64,000 nucleotides of DNA from Thermoguttaceae bacterium (GCA_017407125.1 JAFQXE010000023.1:62001-126000); one strand, 5' to 3'. Shown: positions 48,535 through 57,024, numbered from the stretch's first letter. Numbers and translations are program-made. The notes: generated by a model from the sequence alone, not told the origin.

Positions 48535-49629
48535 TTATGGTTTTTCGTCGATTCTTCCTGGAGTAATCAAGGACGGCTTAACAAATTCGCGAGCAGGGAT
48601 TTCCTCGATAACGATGTTGCGGAATTTGAAGTCGGAGGTGGCGTCGTGTCCTTGGAGTTGAATCGTCCCGGGGTCAAGACGCAGACCGCGGCGAGGGTTG
48701 GGATCGGCTTTTCGGGTATCCGTCCAGTCTGAGACCTGTTCGCCGTTAACCCATACGGCAAAATGATTTCCGACGGCGTTAATATAGACGTTGACCCATT
48801 CTTTGTCGTTTCCGATGACCTTTCGAGCGTCAACGCGGCGGAAAATGCCGCCTGTCCCGCAGTCTTTCGGCTTGGTTCGGTCGCTATCCAGAAATCCAAA
48901 ATGCACCTGACATTCGTAACCGTTCATTTTTTCCCCGGGAATGCAGCGGAAAAAGACGCCCGAGTTGAGATCCTCGCCGTTGACGTAGACGTCCAGCGAC
49001 AGGTTGAAATCGCCGTATGACTTAGCGGTTTCCAGCGATCCGTTGCCGTTTTTGACAGTCAATTCGCCGTTTTCATTGACGCCGGCGTCGATGACGTCGT
49101 AGGTTTTCCAATTGCCAAGGTCTTTCCCGTTAAAGAGTTGCTGCGATAAAACCGGTTTAACGGTAATACTTTCAATTCGGATCGTTCCCTGATACAGTTT
49201 GACGCCGATATACCCGCGTCCTAATTTGAAATCACGGTTAATCACATCGTTGCTCGCAGAAATGCACAGCATTTTATCCATTGATTCCGTTTCCAGAAGC
49301 GAAATTTCAAAACATCGCCGCCAGGTTCCTTTGGGGTCGGTTTTGAGCAATAGAGACGCTTTTCCGCCTTTAGAAAGCGCGTATTTTATGCTGACGTCAA
49401 ATTGACCGAACTGCGTTGTTGTTCGGATAATTGTCGGCTGCGTCGCCGTAGCGGTTAAGACGGGTTTTTCGGACGACGATTCGATTTTCCAAACGCCTTT
49501 TTCCGTGGACGTTAGCCCAAACATTTCCGAATTAATCAAGGAAATCTCGGGCGCGGGCGATTCCGCTTCCGCAAACGCCGTTCCGAGGAACAGCAGACAG
49601 ACGATTGATAAAATAAACGTTCTTTTCAT
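48535..49629 (-). CDS. DUF1080 / 3-keto-disaccharide hydrolase-domain protein
   Basis: Signal peptide 1-20. The first 165 residues are beta-rich and may be a divergent copy of the same fold. The C-terminal domain (about 165-350) is the concanavalin-like DUF1080 domain, now called 3-keto-disaccharide hydrolase: LFNGKDLGNWKTYD, DFNLSLDVYVNGEDLNSGVFFRC, NGYECQVHFG, WVNVYINAVGNHFAVWVNGEQVSDW and IQLQGHDATSDFKFRNIVIEEI. These proteins are very numerous in planctomycetes, often beside Gfo/Idh/MocA oxidoreductases; one such oxidoreductase is at 36021 but not adjacent. Confidence 0.93.
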   Translation of the reverse strand: MKRTFILSIVCLLFLGTAFAEAESPAPEISLINSEMFGLTSTEKGVWKIESSSEKPVLTATATQPTIIRTTTQFGQFDVSIKYALSKGGKASLLLKTDPKGTWRRCFEISLLETESMDKMLCISASNDVINRDFKLGRGYIGVKLYQGTIRIESITVKPVLSQQLFNGKDLGNWKTYDVIDAGVNENGELTVKNGNGSLETAKSYGDFNLSLDVYVNGEDLNSGVFFRCIPGEKMNGYECQVHFGFLDSDRTKPKDCGTGGIFRRVDARKVIGNDKEWVNVYINAVGNHFAVWVNGEQVSDWTDTRKADPNPRRGLRLDPGTIQLQGHDATSDFKFRNIVIEEIPAREFVKPSLITPGRIDEKP

Positions 49630-49756
49630 GATGATTCAGGCTTTGTTGCGGTTTTCTTCCAACTCAATTGCTAATTGACAATTGCTAATTGCTCATTAAA
49701 TATATCCCTTTCTTCCCTTTTTGTCAATATCCCAACAAAAATTTCCCGCCCCCCCA

Positions 49757-49784
49757 TTGAAAAGAATTAAAAGTTATATATAAT
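49757..49784 (+). promoter_or_regulatory. Sigma-70-like promoter of the PVC basic-protein gene
   Basis: TTGAAA at 49757-49762, 16-base spacer, perfect TATAAT at 49779-49784. GGAG at 49837-49840 precedes the ATG at 49848. Confidence 0.6.
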
Positions 49785-49847
49785 GCGTCTTTAATAGATT
49801 GTACCCCCGAACACGGATATACTTACACATATTTTTGGAGATAAGAA

Positions 49848-50075
49848 ATGACCATTGACAAAAGCCTGAAAGTTAGGGCGGCCTTGGTCCGGGCGCGAAG
49901 CGTCCTGACTCGCGCCGAGCGTATTGAAAAGCTGAAGTCCGATGAAAAATGGACTGAAGGCGATAGCCCCATGGGACTCGTTAAAGTTCGCGTTCACAAG
50001 CTGAGCATGAAAAAGAAAAAGAAGGCTGCAGCTGAGGACAAGGCCGATTCTGGCAAGGGCGGCAAGAAGAAATAA
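49848..50075 (+). CDS. PVC-type small basic protein (TIGR04137-like)
   Basis: A 75-aa, strongly basic protein. The first 55 residues (MTIDKSLKVRAALVRARSVL, then RAERIEKLKSDEKW, then SPMGLVKVRVHKL) match the small basic protein conserved across Planctomycetes, Verrucomicrobia and Chlamydiae, which has been proposed to associate with ribosomes or RNA. The Lys/Ala/Gly tail (KKKKKAAAEDKADSGKGGKKK type) is low in complexity. It has its own promoter and a clear ribosome binding site and is monocistronic. It is a good lineage marker for this window. Confidence 0.9.
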   Translation: MTIDKSLKVRAALVRARSVLTRAERIEKLKSDEKWTEGDSPMGLVKVRVHKLSMKKKKKAAAEDKADSGKGGKKK

Positions 50076-50204
50076 TTTGTGTTTAGCAATAATCATTTAG
50101 CAGTTAGCAATTATTGATGCATTTTGTGTCAGTAATTGCTAATTGTTATTTTAGGCAATCTGGATAAAGTATAATAGCGCTCATCGTTTCTTCTGAAACG
50201 AATC

Positions 50205-50233
50205 TTGATTTATTTTTGTTTCTATGCTATACT
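50205..50233 (+). promoter_or_regulatory. Sigma-70-like promoter of the thioredoxin-YHS pair
   Basis: TTGATT at 50205-50210, 17-base spacer, TATACT at 50228-50233. The leader to the ATG at 50346 is about 105 bases. Confidence 0.5.
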
Positions 50234-50345
50234 TTCCCGAATAGCGTCAATAGGCGTTATTCGCCAGGGCATTAGCGATCAATGTTTATTCTCTAATACT
50301 TAGCGTTTAGAGACATCCTCGCAACTCTTAACTCACAACATAAAA

Positions 50346-51413
50346 ATGAACGCTTATTTCAAAAATGCATATACAGCATTAATGGCGATAGTATCGCTTT
50401 TGTATATTTCGCCTGCTTTTGGGTTTCCTTGGGACAGCGCTCCTAAAAATGAGATCGCTTGGAGTGACAACTTAAGACAGGCTCAGGAACTGTCTCGACA
50501 AACTGGCAAGCCTGTTTTGCTGCATTTCTTTTCCGACACGTGTCCGCCGTGCAAGATGATGGAAAAGAGTACGTTTCCCAATCCGGCGATTGTAGCGGCG
50601 ATTCAAAAATCGTTTATTCCCGTCAAACTCAATGTGAGAGACAATTCTCGAGAAGCTCAGATGTTTAACGTTCAAAGCGTTCCAATGGACATCGTATTAT
50701 TGCCAGACGGTCAGCAGATTCAGGCGTCGATCGGCGGTCAGGACGCCAATCGCTACGGGCATTTTCTTGCAACGGCTCAGTCTGCGGCAAAACAACACAT
50801 GGCAAAGCAGAACGGACAAGTTGGAATTGCAAACGTTTCAGGACAACGAGTTAATCAAGATCCACCGGCGCAAAATGAGCAGCCTTTTGTAATCGAACCC
50901 GATAAAATAGACGAATCTATCCAGCTAATGCCCGATTTTCCTGAGCTTCCAACTCCGGAAACGCCGTTGCCTGATAATCTTGTGATGTCAGCTTCGCCCA
51001 AGATTGAAGCCGGCGGCGCGTGCCCGATTAACGAAACGCCCAGTTTCGATTACGCTTCTATTCCGGAAGAAGACAAAGCCAGAATTGAATTTGAAGGGTA
51101 TTGTCCTGTCGAACTGGGACTTCATTCCATGTGGGTTCGAGGCGACTATAATAACCGTCTTCAGTTTGAAGGACGTTTGTATCTCTTTGCAGGCAAGGCG
51201 CAGCTGGAAGAGTTTAATCGCAATCCGGAAAAATACGCTCCGGCATATCAAGGACTTGATATTGTCATTTGGAAAGAGCGCGGAGAAAAAGTTCACGGCG
51301 TTCGCAACTATGGAGCTTGGGCGGTGGGCCGCGTGTTTCTCTTTTCCTCAGAGGACAATTTGGTCAAATTCGAGAAAAACGCCCGGTACTACATTACGCC
51401 GGGAAAAAGATAA
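50346..51413 (+). CDS. Exported thioredoxin-fold protein with YHS-like C-terminus, paralogue 1
   Basis: Signal peptide 1-26. The thioredoxin domain (about 38-150) has the redox motif CPPC (Cys66, Cys69) in FFSDTCPPCKMME, with the cis-Pro loop QSVPMDIVL. A Gln/Pro-rich linker (155-225) leads to a conserved C-terminal module (226-355): ACPINETPSFDY, EGYCPVELGLHSMWVRGDY, then FEGRLYLFAGKAQLEEFNRNPEKYAPAYQG, which looks like a YHS domain, followed by a weaker half-copy (GRVFLFSSEDNLVKFEKNARYY). YHS domains are linked to metal or heavy-metal handling. It may reduce or deliver metal to a periplasmic protein. Confidence 0.85.
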   Translation: MNAYFKNAYTALMAIVSLLYISPAFGFPWDSAPKNEIAWSDNLRQAQELSRQTGKPVLLHFFSDTCPPCKMMEKSTFPNPAIVAAIQKSFIPVKLNVRDNSREAQMFNVQSVPMDIVLLPDGQQIQASIGGQDANRYGHFLATAQSAAKQHMAKQNGQVGIANVSGQRVNQDPPAQNEQPFVIEPDKIDESIQLMPDFPELPTPETPLPDNLVMSASPKIEAGGACPINETPSFDYASIPEEDKARIEFEGYCPVELGLHSMWVRGDYNNRLQFEGRLYLFAGKAQLEEFNRNPEKYAPAYQGLDIVIWKERGEKVHGVRNYGAWAVGRVFLFSSEDNLVKFEKNARYYITPGKR

Positions 51414-51525
51414 TAGTCTCTGAAAGTCAGACGTTATAACAACTCACAAGACAACAGACATTTGGCAATAGCAAGAAAATCCTTGCTCTAATGCCATATT
51501 ATCAACTCTTAACTTGTAACACGCA

Positions 51526-52452
51526 ATGAAAACTGTTTTTAAAAATATCTGTACTGCGTTGACAGCGATAATGGCGCTTTTGCTCATTATGCCTGAAAAT
51601 GGATATTCATGGGACAGCGCTCCTCATAATAAGATTGAATGGGGTTATGACTTCCAACAGGCGCAGGAATTGTCTAAAAAGACCGGGAAGCCCATTCTCG
51701 CGCATTTTTATTCTGGCTATTGTAATCCATGCATGATGATGGAAACATACGTATTTCCCAATCCGACGATAATCGAGACGGTTCAGAAATCGTTTATTCC
51801 TGTTAAAATCAACGTGGATCAAAATCAAGCCATAAAGGAGAGGTATAATATACATAGCGTTCCATTTGACCTTGTTCTGACGTCAAACGATCAGATAATT
51901 CACTTTGCCAGAGGCGGTCAGAACGTCAATGGTTACTGGCAGTTCCTTATGACAGCTCAGACTAAGGCAAAAGCGTTCCAAATGAATCCTCCCAACGCTG
52001 CTCCGCCTAAACCGCAGCAGATTCCGAATAACGTCAAAATTGAACCAGGCGGCGCGTGTCCGATTGAAGAAACGCCGAGTTTCGATTACGCTTCCATTCC
52101 GGCTGAAGACAAAGCCAGAATTGAGTTTGAAGGGTATTGTCCTGTCGAACTGGAACGGCGATTGTTGTGGGTTCGAGGCGACTATAACAATCGTTATCTG
52201 TTTGAAGGCAGATTGTATCTCTTTTCGGGAAAGGAGCAAATGGAAGAATTCAAACGCCATCCTGAAAAGTACGCGCCGGCGTTTCAGGGATTTGACATTG
52301 TAACATGGAAAGATCGCGGAGAAAAAGTTCATGGCTTTCGCTATTTCGGCGCCAGGGCGGGAGGACGCGTATTTCTCTTTTCCTCAGAGGAAAACCTGAT
52401 TAAGTTCGAGAAGAACACCCGATATTATCTCACGCCGAATAATAGACAATAG
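51526..52452 (+). CDS. Exported thioredoxin-fold protein with YHS-like C-terminus, paralogue 2
   Basis: A tandem paralogue of the preceding gene, 308 aa. Signal region and thioredoxin domain are collinear (DSAPHNKIEWGYDFQQAQELSKKTGKP), but the active site is CNPC (Cys66, Cys69) rather than CPPC, which should shift its redox potential. The linker is about 50 residues shorter. The C-terminal YHS-like module is nearly identical in the two, for example in ACPIEETPSFDYASIP and RIEFEGYCPVEL. Stronger conservation of the C-terminal module than of the linker suggests it carries the shared function. The 112-base spacer contains no obvious promoter. Confidence 0.85.
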   Translation: MKTVFKNICTALTAIMALLLIMPENGYSWDSAPHNKIEWGYDFQQAQELSKKTGKPILAHFYSGYCNPCMMMETYVFPNPTIIETVQKSFIPVKINVDQNQAIKERYNIHSVPFDLVLTSNDQIIHFARGGQNVNGYWQFLMTAQTKAKAFQMNPPNAAPPKPQQIPNNVKIEPGGACPIEETPSFDYASIPAEDKARIEFEGYCPVELERRLLWVRGDYNNRYLFEGRLYLFSGKEQMEEFKRHPEKYAPAFQGFDIVTWKDRGEKVHGFRYFGARAGGRVFLFSSEENLIKFEKNTRYYLTPNNRQ

Positions 52453-52454
52453 TG

Positions 52455-52524
52455 TTTAGTTTTAAGTGGTAAGTGGAAAGTTCGCTAGCGTTGCTCTCAC
52501 TAACCACTTACCACTTAGAATATT
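52455..52524. repeat. AAGTGGT heptamer inverted-arm element
   Basis: TTTAAGTGGTAAGTGG at 52461-52475 faces CTAACCACTTACCACTTA at 52499-52517 around a core with GCTAGC. It separates the thioredoxin pair from the phage module. Confidence 0.75.
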
Positions 52525-52536
52525 CACACTTCATTC

Positions 52537-53406
52537 CTAGCTTATTTCTGATACAAACAGCGCGTTGAAATCGCCGGATTCATAGAAGGGCGTTCCTGTG
52601 TCGAGTTCGTACCCGGCGGACTTTCCCAGCAGAACGTTTTCCCATTTGCCGGTTTCTTTTCGATAGACGGCGTTCCAGCCATACCGTGACGCGCCCTGAT
52701 AAATTATTCTTTGCAGAAATCGGTATTCCAGCTGCCAGCAGAATTCCGACGCGCCGTCCTGTAAATCGGATCGAAACAGCTTGTTGACGCCTACGCCTTC
52801 GTACAACAGCGTACCCGGCGGGCAGTCGAGGAACTCGACGCTGTTGACTTTGCCCTGCAGTTCCCGCATCGCGGTCCATGGGGGAAAGAGAACCTGTTTC
52901 CAAGTGAGAATATGTTCCGTCAGCGGTACGGTTTTCACGACCTCAGCGTCGGCGCCCAGCGACGTTGTCGACCCGTTCCAGTACAAGCCGTCGCCCTCGA
53001 TATTAACCGACTGAAGCTGAAAATTGATTCGGTACGTCAGCCGCGTTCCAGACTCCGCCGTCGGTCCTTCTTCCAGGTCCTGTGACGTCAGAATCTTATA
53101 GTAAACCGTAACCAGAGCGAACGACGAATAGCTGTTCAACGCGTCAGACGGCGTATCCATCCCCGTCATTTTGAGGGACGCTGCGTCAAAGGGTTTGATG
53201 TGAATTTCATACGGTTCGACGTCCGGTCGGTTGGGATACGCAATCGACTCGCGCGATCCAAAGACGTCAGTCGCGCCGCGGAGCCAGTCGGCGAAATCGT
53301 ATCGATCCGCCCACGGCACGAGGAATTTTCTAATCGCTGTGAAGTCGTCCGTTGTATACGTCTCTTCCGGCGAACCGGACAGTTCTTGAAAGGGAATTTG
53401 GGGCAT
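52537..53406 (-). CDS. Phage-module protein of unknown function
   Basis: A 289-aa soluble protein, the last gene of the minus-strand phage-type module. It begins MPQIPFQELSGSPEETYT and contains a beta-rich middle (GTRLTYRINFQLQSVNIEGDG) and a C-terminal CWQLEYRFLQRIIYQGASRYGWN. I do not recognise a family; its size and position fit a tail-completion or head-tail protein, but this is inference. A structured tract of GGGAGTA and AAGTGGT heptamers lies upstream. Confidence 0.6.
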   Translation of the reverse strand: MPQIPFQELSGSPEETYTTDDFTAIRKFLVPWADRYDFADWLRGATDVFGSRESIAYPNRPDVEPYEIHIKPFDAASLKMTGMDTPSDALNSYSSFALVTVYYKILTSQDLEEGPTAESGTRLTYRINFQLQSVNIEGDGLYWNGSTTSLGADAEVVKTVPLTEHILTWKQVLFPPWTAMRELQGKVNSVEFLDCPPGTLLYEGVGVNKLFRSDLQDGASEFCWQLEYRFLQRIIYQGASRYGWNAVYRKETGKWENVLLGKSAGYELDTGTPFYESGDFNALFVSEIS

Positions 53407-53567
53407 AGTGGGAGTAGGGGAGTAGGGTTTAGGGAGTAGGGAGTAGAATTTAAGTGGTAAGTGGTTAGTGGTAAGTGGTAAGTAGGGATTGTCGCTTGCG
53501 TACTAACCACTAACTACTAACCACTAAAAACTTAATACTATTCCCTATTCCCCATTCCCTATTTCCT
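53407..53567. repeat. Nested GGGAGTA and AAGTGGT heptamer arms
   Basis: Outer arms GGGAGTAGGGAGTAG (53411-53447) and TTCCCTATTCCCCATTCCC (53541-53562) enclose inner arms AAGTGGTAAGTGGTTAG (53450-53480) and CTAACCACTAACTAC (53502-53527). Two heptamer families are nested in one hairpin-like element. Confidence 0.8.
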
Positions 53568-54158
53568 TTATTCGCTAATTGATTCAGATGAACTGGACGA
53601 ACCAGAAGCAGATGACGAACCAGAACTACCGGACGACGAATCGCTTGACGGAACGTCTCCGATCTTTCCGACGACGGCGGCGTCGAAGACGCATTTGTCG
53701 TTTTGCGCAGTAAATCTCAGTTTATTTGTGAGAATTGTTACTTTCCATGGCGAATCGCCGGCGGATAAGAGAATCGAGCCGCCTGACGGGACGACGTTAA
53801 CTCCGAATCCGCTTTCCCACGGACCCTGAAAACCGCATGACTCGCCAGGCTGAACGACCAGCTTTCCCGGTCCGCGATTGATAACCAGCAGACAGCGAAC
53901 GTCGAGAAAGCCGATATCGAGCGTTCCCCCTGTCGTCGGACGGGTGAGATAATCCAGTTCGTACTCGACCGTCTCGTCTTCGTTCAACGCTTTGCCGGTT
54001 GCGTGCCAGACGCCTTCCAGACGTCCGTCTGCAATATCCGTTTTATACGTTTTGAACCGAACGGCTCCGGAATCCGTCTGAACGTCGTCGTCTGTCTCCC
54101 GCTGCCACAGCCAGCCGATTTCGGCACGAATTTGAGTGTTAATTTTTGTTACATCCAT
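53568..54158 (-). CDS. Phage-module protein with Ser-rich tail
   Basis: A 196-aa protein whose ATG lies inside the 3' end of the upstream gene (20-base overlap), so translational coupling is likely. The body (GRLEGVWHATGKALNEDETVEYELDYLT, VRCLLVINRGPGKLVVQ) looks beta-rich, as in virion decoration or tail-tube proteins. The last 28 residues are almost only Ser/Gly/Asp/Glu, a low-complexity tail like that of the 60665 protein. I do not recognise the family. Confidence 0.65.
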   Translation of the reverse strand: MDVTKINTQIRAEIGWLWQRETDDDVQTDSGAVRFKTYKTDIADGRLEGVWHATGKALNEDETVEYELDYLTRPTTGGTLDIGFLDVRCLLVINRGPGKLVVQPGESCGFQGPWESGFGVNVVPSGGSILLSAGDSPWKVTILTNKLRFTAQNDKCVFDAAVVGKIGDVPSSDSSSGSSGSSSASGSSSSSESISE

Positions 54159-54576
54159 AATAAAATTGCTCGTTTAAGTAAGAGGGATTATAAGTGAAAA
54201 CGCTCACGTCGTAATTTACAACAGCTTTCCAGCAGCCGTTTTCGTGAGTAATGTTGAAGTTGTTAAGCGCTAAGGCGACGGATAATTTGTTTTCGACAAG
54301 GTCGAAGGTTTTGCCGTCGTAGGAGCTTTGCATCTGACCGACCATGCCTATGGCGTCTGCGAACGAGACGTCTAAAATGGTGAATTGGACGGTCGCTTTC
54401 TCCGCAGTAATGCCATGATTGGTTCTGGCGGCGACGGTCTGATCTTTGATCGTAAACGCCGCGCGCGGCAGGCGTTCGTATGGGCTGAAGTTATACGTCA
54501 GGAATTCAGGCGGAATTCTCTTGTACAACAAGCGATTGGTCTTCCAGACGTCGTGGATTGTTTGTGATAGGGTCAT
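54139..54576 (-). CDS. Phage-module protein of unknown function
   Basis: Start at the ATG at 54576 (MTLSQTIHDVWKTN); the frame extends upstream through a family A repeat to 54750 but that part is repeat-coded. The 145-aa protein has no recognised domain. Repeating amphipathic beta patterns (KATVQFTILDVSFADAIGMVGQMQ, KLSVALALNNFNITHENG) suggest a structural role. Its end overlaps the start of the next gene by 20 bases. Confidence 0.65.
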   Translation of the reverse strand: MTLSQTIHDVWKTNRLLYKRIPPEFLTYNFSPYERLPRAAFTIKDQTVAARTNHGITAEKATVQFTILDVSFADAIGMVGQMQSSYDGKTFDLVENKLSVALALNNFNITHENGCWKAVVNYDVSVFTYNPSYLNEQFYYGCNKN

Positions 54577-54599
54577 GATTAATTTACGAGTTGCAAGAG

Positions 54600-54837
54600 G
54601 ATGAAAGGCGGTAATGAAGTGAGCGTAGCGAACGGAATTACGCAGTTCGCCGAAGGCGAACCATATATTGGCTCCCAACGTTTTGTTTGCCGTTCCGGCG
54701 GTGCGAAGCCGCACGGGCAGAAGGACAAGGTTATGTATCCAAACCAGCATTTTCGGCGCTACCCACTTCCAATCAGGAACCGACCTTGTCGGTGCGTAAT
54801 TACGCTCCCGTTGGTCGCTCCATTACCGCCTTCCATT
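54600..54837. repeat. Family A MITE-like element, copy 3
   Basis: Left end TGAAAGGCGGTAATGAAG, right end CTCCATTACCGCCTTCCATTC. Internal modules: TTCGCCGAAGGCGAA, CCCAACGTTTTG, GGTGCGAAGCCGCAC, CCAATCAGGAACCGACCTTGTCGG. Complete, about 238 bp. Confidence 0.88.
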
Positions 54838-54841
54838 CAAC

Positions 54842-55753
54842 CTAGCTCTCTCTCTGCGCGATTACTCTCAGCGCGGGGCGGGTTTGAGTGATGGGAAACA
54901 GGTCGGTGGGTTTGTAAATGGAACCGTCTGCGAGTCGAATGCGCTGTTGGGCGCCGATGTGAATTGCGCTGTCTGCAAAAATGATTTCGATTCGCTCTTC
55001 GGGAACGTCTATAAGCTGTCGGTGTGACGAGACGGGAACGCGGATAATCCGGACGGAAACGCCTGTCAGGTCGAGCTGGTATTTGTAAATATACGGCGCG
55101 CCGTTGTCGTCAGTCTGATAAATCGGCGTGAGAATATCGACCCACTCGTCCAGACGCGGCGAGAGGTCAATTTGTTGAGCTCTATAGACGACGCGCCCGA
55201 TTCGCTCTTTTCGTTCAATGGAAACGATTCGCCATTGCTGATCGTGGCAATCGATAATAATATCGTTGATTGAGGCGAGGCGCGAGTGATTGGAAGGCGG
55301 TAATGAAGTGAGCGTAGCGAACGGAATTACGCATTCGCCGTCAGGCGAACATGATGCTGAGTTCAACGAATTTGGTTCGCCTTCGGCGAACTGCGTAACT
55401 CCACCCGACAAGGTCGGTTCCTGATTGGAAGCGGGTAGCGCCAAAAAAGGCTTTTTCGGAGGCATAACCTTGTCCTTCTGCCCGTGCGGCTTCGCACCGT
55501 TGGTCGTTTCGTTACCGCCTTCCATCTTCTGGCAACTCATTGGCGCCACAGGACAGTTCCACACTCGCTCTAAAACCACAGCGCCCTGCGGGGATTCGGA
55601 CGGCGCCTTGTTGGCTTTTATCGTTTGAGCAACACAGTTGGGAACGGTCAACAGCGATCCGGAGTCCGGCTGGTAAATCTGAATCGTTTCCGCGCCGTCG
55701 ACGACAACGGATAAATCGTCTGCGAGTCGGGGGGTGAAGTGAGTGATGTTCAT
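54842..55753 (-). CDS. Phage-module protein carrying an in-frame family A insertion
   Basis: Start at the ATG at 55753 (MNITHFTPRLADDLSVVVDG). Residues 1-76 and 157-303 (VSIERKERIGRVVYRAQQIDLSPRL, HIGAQQRIRLADGSIYKPTDLFPI) look like ordinary coding sequence. The roughly 80 residues between, about 77-156, are coded by a complete 240-bp family A element lying in frame with no stop (EGGNETTNG, KPHGQKDKVMPP, PASNQEPTLSGG). The host protein would be about 223 aa without it. No family is recognised. Whether the insertion is tolerated at a surface loop or has inactivated the protein is open. Confidence 0.6.
   Translation of the reverse strand: MNITHFTPRLADDLSVVVDGAETIQIYQPDSGSLLTVPNCVAQTIKANKAPSESPQGAVVLERVWNCPVAPMSCQKMEGGNETTNGAKPHGQKDKVMPPKKPFLALPASNQEPTLSGGVTQFAEGEPNSLNSASCSPDGECVIPFATLTSLPPSNHSRLASINDIIIDCHDQQWRIVSIERKERIGRVVYRAQQIDLSPRLDEWVDILTPIYQTDDNGAPYIYKYQLDLTGVSVRIIRVPVSSHRQLIDVPEERIEIIFADSAIHIGAQQRIRLADGSIYKPTDLFPITQTRPALRVIAQRES
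55288..55527. repeat. Family A MITE-like element, copy 4, inside a coding sequence
   Basis: Left end TTGGAAGGCGGTAATGAAG at 55290-55308 and right end CGTTACCGCCTTCCAT at 55510-55525, about 240 bp, a multiple of three. Modules TTCGCCGTCAGGCGAA, GTTCGCCTTCGGCGAAC, CCGACAAGGTCGG and GTGCGGCTTCGCAC are all present. Confidence 0.9.
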
Positions 55754-55765
55754 GGGAATAAGTGG

Positions 55766-56003
55766 ATTGAAAGGCGGTAATGAAGTGAGCGAAGCGAACG
55801 GAATTACGCACCGACAAGGTCGGTTCCTGATTGGAAGCGGGTAGCGCCGAAACAGGCTTATTCGGAGGCAAAACCTTGTCCTTCTGCCCGTGCGGCTTCG
55901 CACCGCCGATAGGCGAACAAAACGTTGGGTCTAATTATTTGGTTCGCCTTCGGCGAACTGCGTAACTCCACTCCCGTTGGTCGTTTCGTTACCGCCTTCC
56001 ATC
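55766..56003. repeat. Family A MITE-like element, copy 5
   Basis: Left end TTGAAAGGCGGTAATGAAG, right end GTTACCGCCTTCCATCC. The modules are in a different order from copy 4: the CCGACAAGGTCGG block comes first and GTTCGCCTTCGGCGAAC last. Its right end overlaps the stop of the 55989 gene, supplying GGCGGTAA as the last codons. Confidence 0.88.
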
Positions 56004-56213
56004 CATCGTGCCTCCTCTGCTGACAATTTCAAACGGCTCCTGTGAATTGAGCCGCTGTTCAATCCAGGCGGCGGTTTCGCGAAGGGATTTGAGGTATTCC
56101 GCCCATTTGATTTCCTGCCCGTCGATGCTGTACGTCGGCTTGGGTGAGGCGGTAATTTCAGCGATTCTTTCCAGAATCTGTGCGTGTATGGTTCGTAAAA
56201 TGGTTTCGTTCAT
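55989..56213 (-). CDS. Small phage-module protein ending in a repeat
   Basis: A 74-aa protein starting MNETILRTIHAQILERI, largely helical (WAEYLKSLRETAAWIEQRLNSQ), which fits a gpW/head-completion or adaptor size but I cannot assign it. Its last residues (MDGRR) and stop codon are read from the family A copy 5 end, so the natural C-terminus may have been overwritten. The frame is open further upstream through repeats but no ribosome binding site supports a longer protein. Confidence 0.6.
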   Translation of the reverse strand: MNETILRTIHAQILERIAEITASPKPTYSIDGQEIKWAEYLKSLRETAAWIEQRLNSQEPFEIVSRGGTMDGRR

Positions 56214-56341
56214 GATAGTTGCGAGTGGCGAGTAGCGAGTTGCGAGAGGATTGAAAGGCGGTAATGGAGCGAACAACGTGAGCGGAATTACGCATTCGCC
56301 GTTAGGCGAACTACTATTGCCTACTGCCTCTTGCCTATTGC
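56214..56341. repeat. GCGAGTA heptamers, partial family A copy 6, GGCAGTA heptamers
   Basis: GCGAGTG/GCGAGTA/GCGAGTT units at 56221-56246 abut a left family A end (TTGAAAGGCGGTAATGG, 56250-) and the hairpin TTCGCCGTTAGGCGAA. A GGCAGTA-type array then runs into the end of the next gene. Confidence 0.8.
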
Positions 56342-57019
56342 CTACTGCCTGTCCCCTACGGTAAATTCGCCCGTTCCGATATTGGTAAAAAAAGTTTTTG
56401 TTACAAGATCGTACATGCCGGGCTTGTTGTCTGATTTGCGGTAACACGGTACAAAGTCTCTAACCAATCCCTCGCTTGTATGCATTCTGCAGTAATAAAA
56501 CGCGCTTGCGCCCTGGTTAGTTGTCGCCGCCTCGTAAGGCGTCGATTGTTGATTATTAAAAAATAAACCCTCTGTCCTGCCCGTTGCGACCGATCCGCTG
56601 TAAGTTGTATTGATCGCAGCGCCGCAACAAGTCCCGGTAAATTGCCCGTTACTTGCCGTTAAATCCACCGTATAAATCGTGTCTACATACGTTTCAATAT
56701 TTGTGTGCAGATACCACGACGCAGCGACTGCAAGAGTAGCAAAAGGTCCTGCTCCATGACCTGCATACCAAGGCACGATGCTTGTTCGCCCGTTGCCTTG
56801 ACTGCCCCAAAATCTGGTTGCCGTATTTCCGTTTATGTACACTGTGCATTTAAGCTTACATTCTATACGGAAATAATTGTCAGGAATGATTACTCCTGTA
56901 TCTATACCCTGCGTTCCCGTTGACTGCAAATACTCAACCTGTTGATACCCAGCGGGCAATAATGACTTGTTATTACAAAGTCTCTTTATTGATCGAGAGA
57001 AAAATTGAGCCTGATTCAT
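56342..57019 (-). CDS. LamG/concanavalin-like domain protein, possible receptor-binding
   Basis: A 225-aa protein: PAGYQQVEYLQSTGTQGIDTGV near the start, a beta-rich middle, then GLVRDFVPCYRKSDNKPGMYDLVTKTFFTNIGTGEF. This combination is one I associate with phage tail or baseplate proteins and cell-surface proteins in gut bacteria, where a jelly-roll fold probably binds glycans. The last residues VGDRQ and the stop come from GGCAGTA heptamers. It is the only protein in the module whose family suggests host-surface contact. Confidence 0.75.
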   Translation of the reverse strand: MNQAQFFSRSIKRLCNNKSLLPAGYQQVEYLQSTGTQGIDTGVIIPDNYFRIECKLKCTVYINGNTATRFWGSQGNGRTSIVPWYAGHGAGPFATLAVAASWYLHTNIETYVDTIYTVDLTASNGQFTGTCCGAAINTTYSGSVATGRTEGLFFNNQQSTPYEAATTNQGASAFYYCRMHTSEGLVRDFVPCYRKSDNKPGMYDLVTKTFFTNIGTGEFTVGDRQ

Positions 57020-57024
57020 GGTAG

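Noticed and set aside
55904..56447. Long N-terminal extensions of the 55753 and 56213 starts
   Set aside because: The added residues come from family A and GGCAGTA repeats; the internal ATGs give normal phage-like N-termini. Their openness is noted as a finding rather than annotated.
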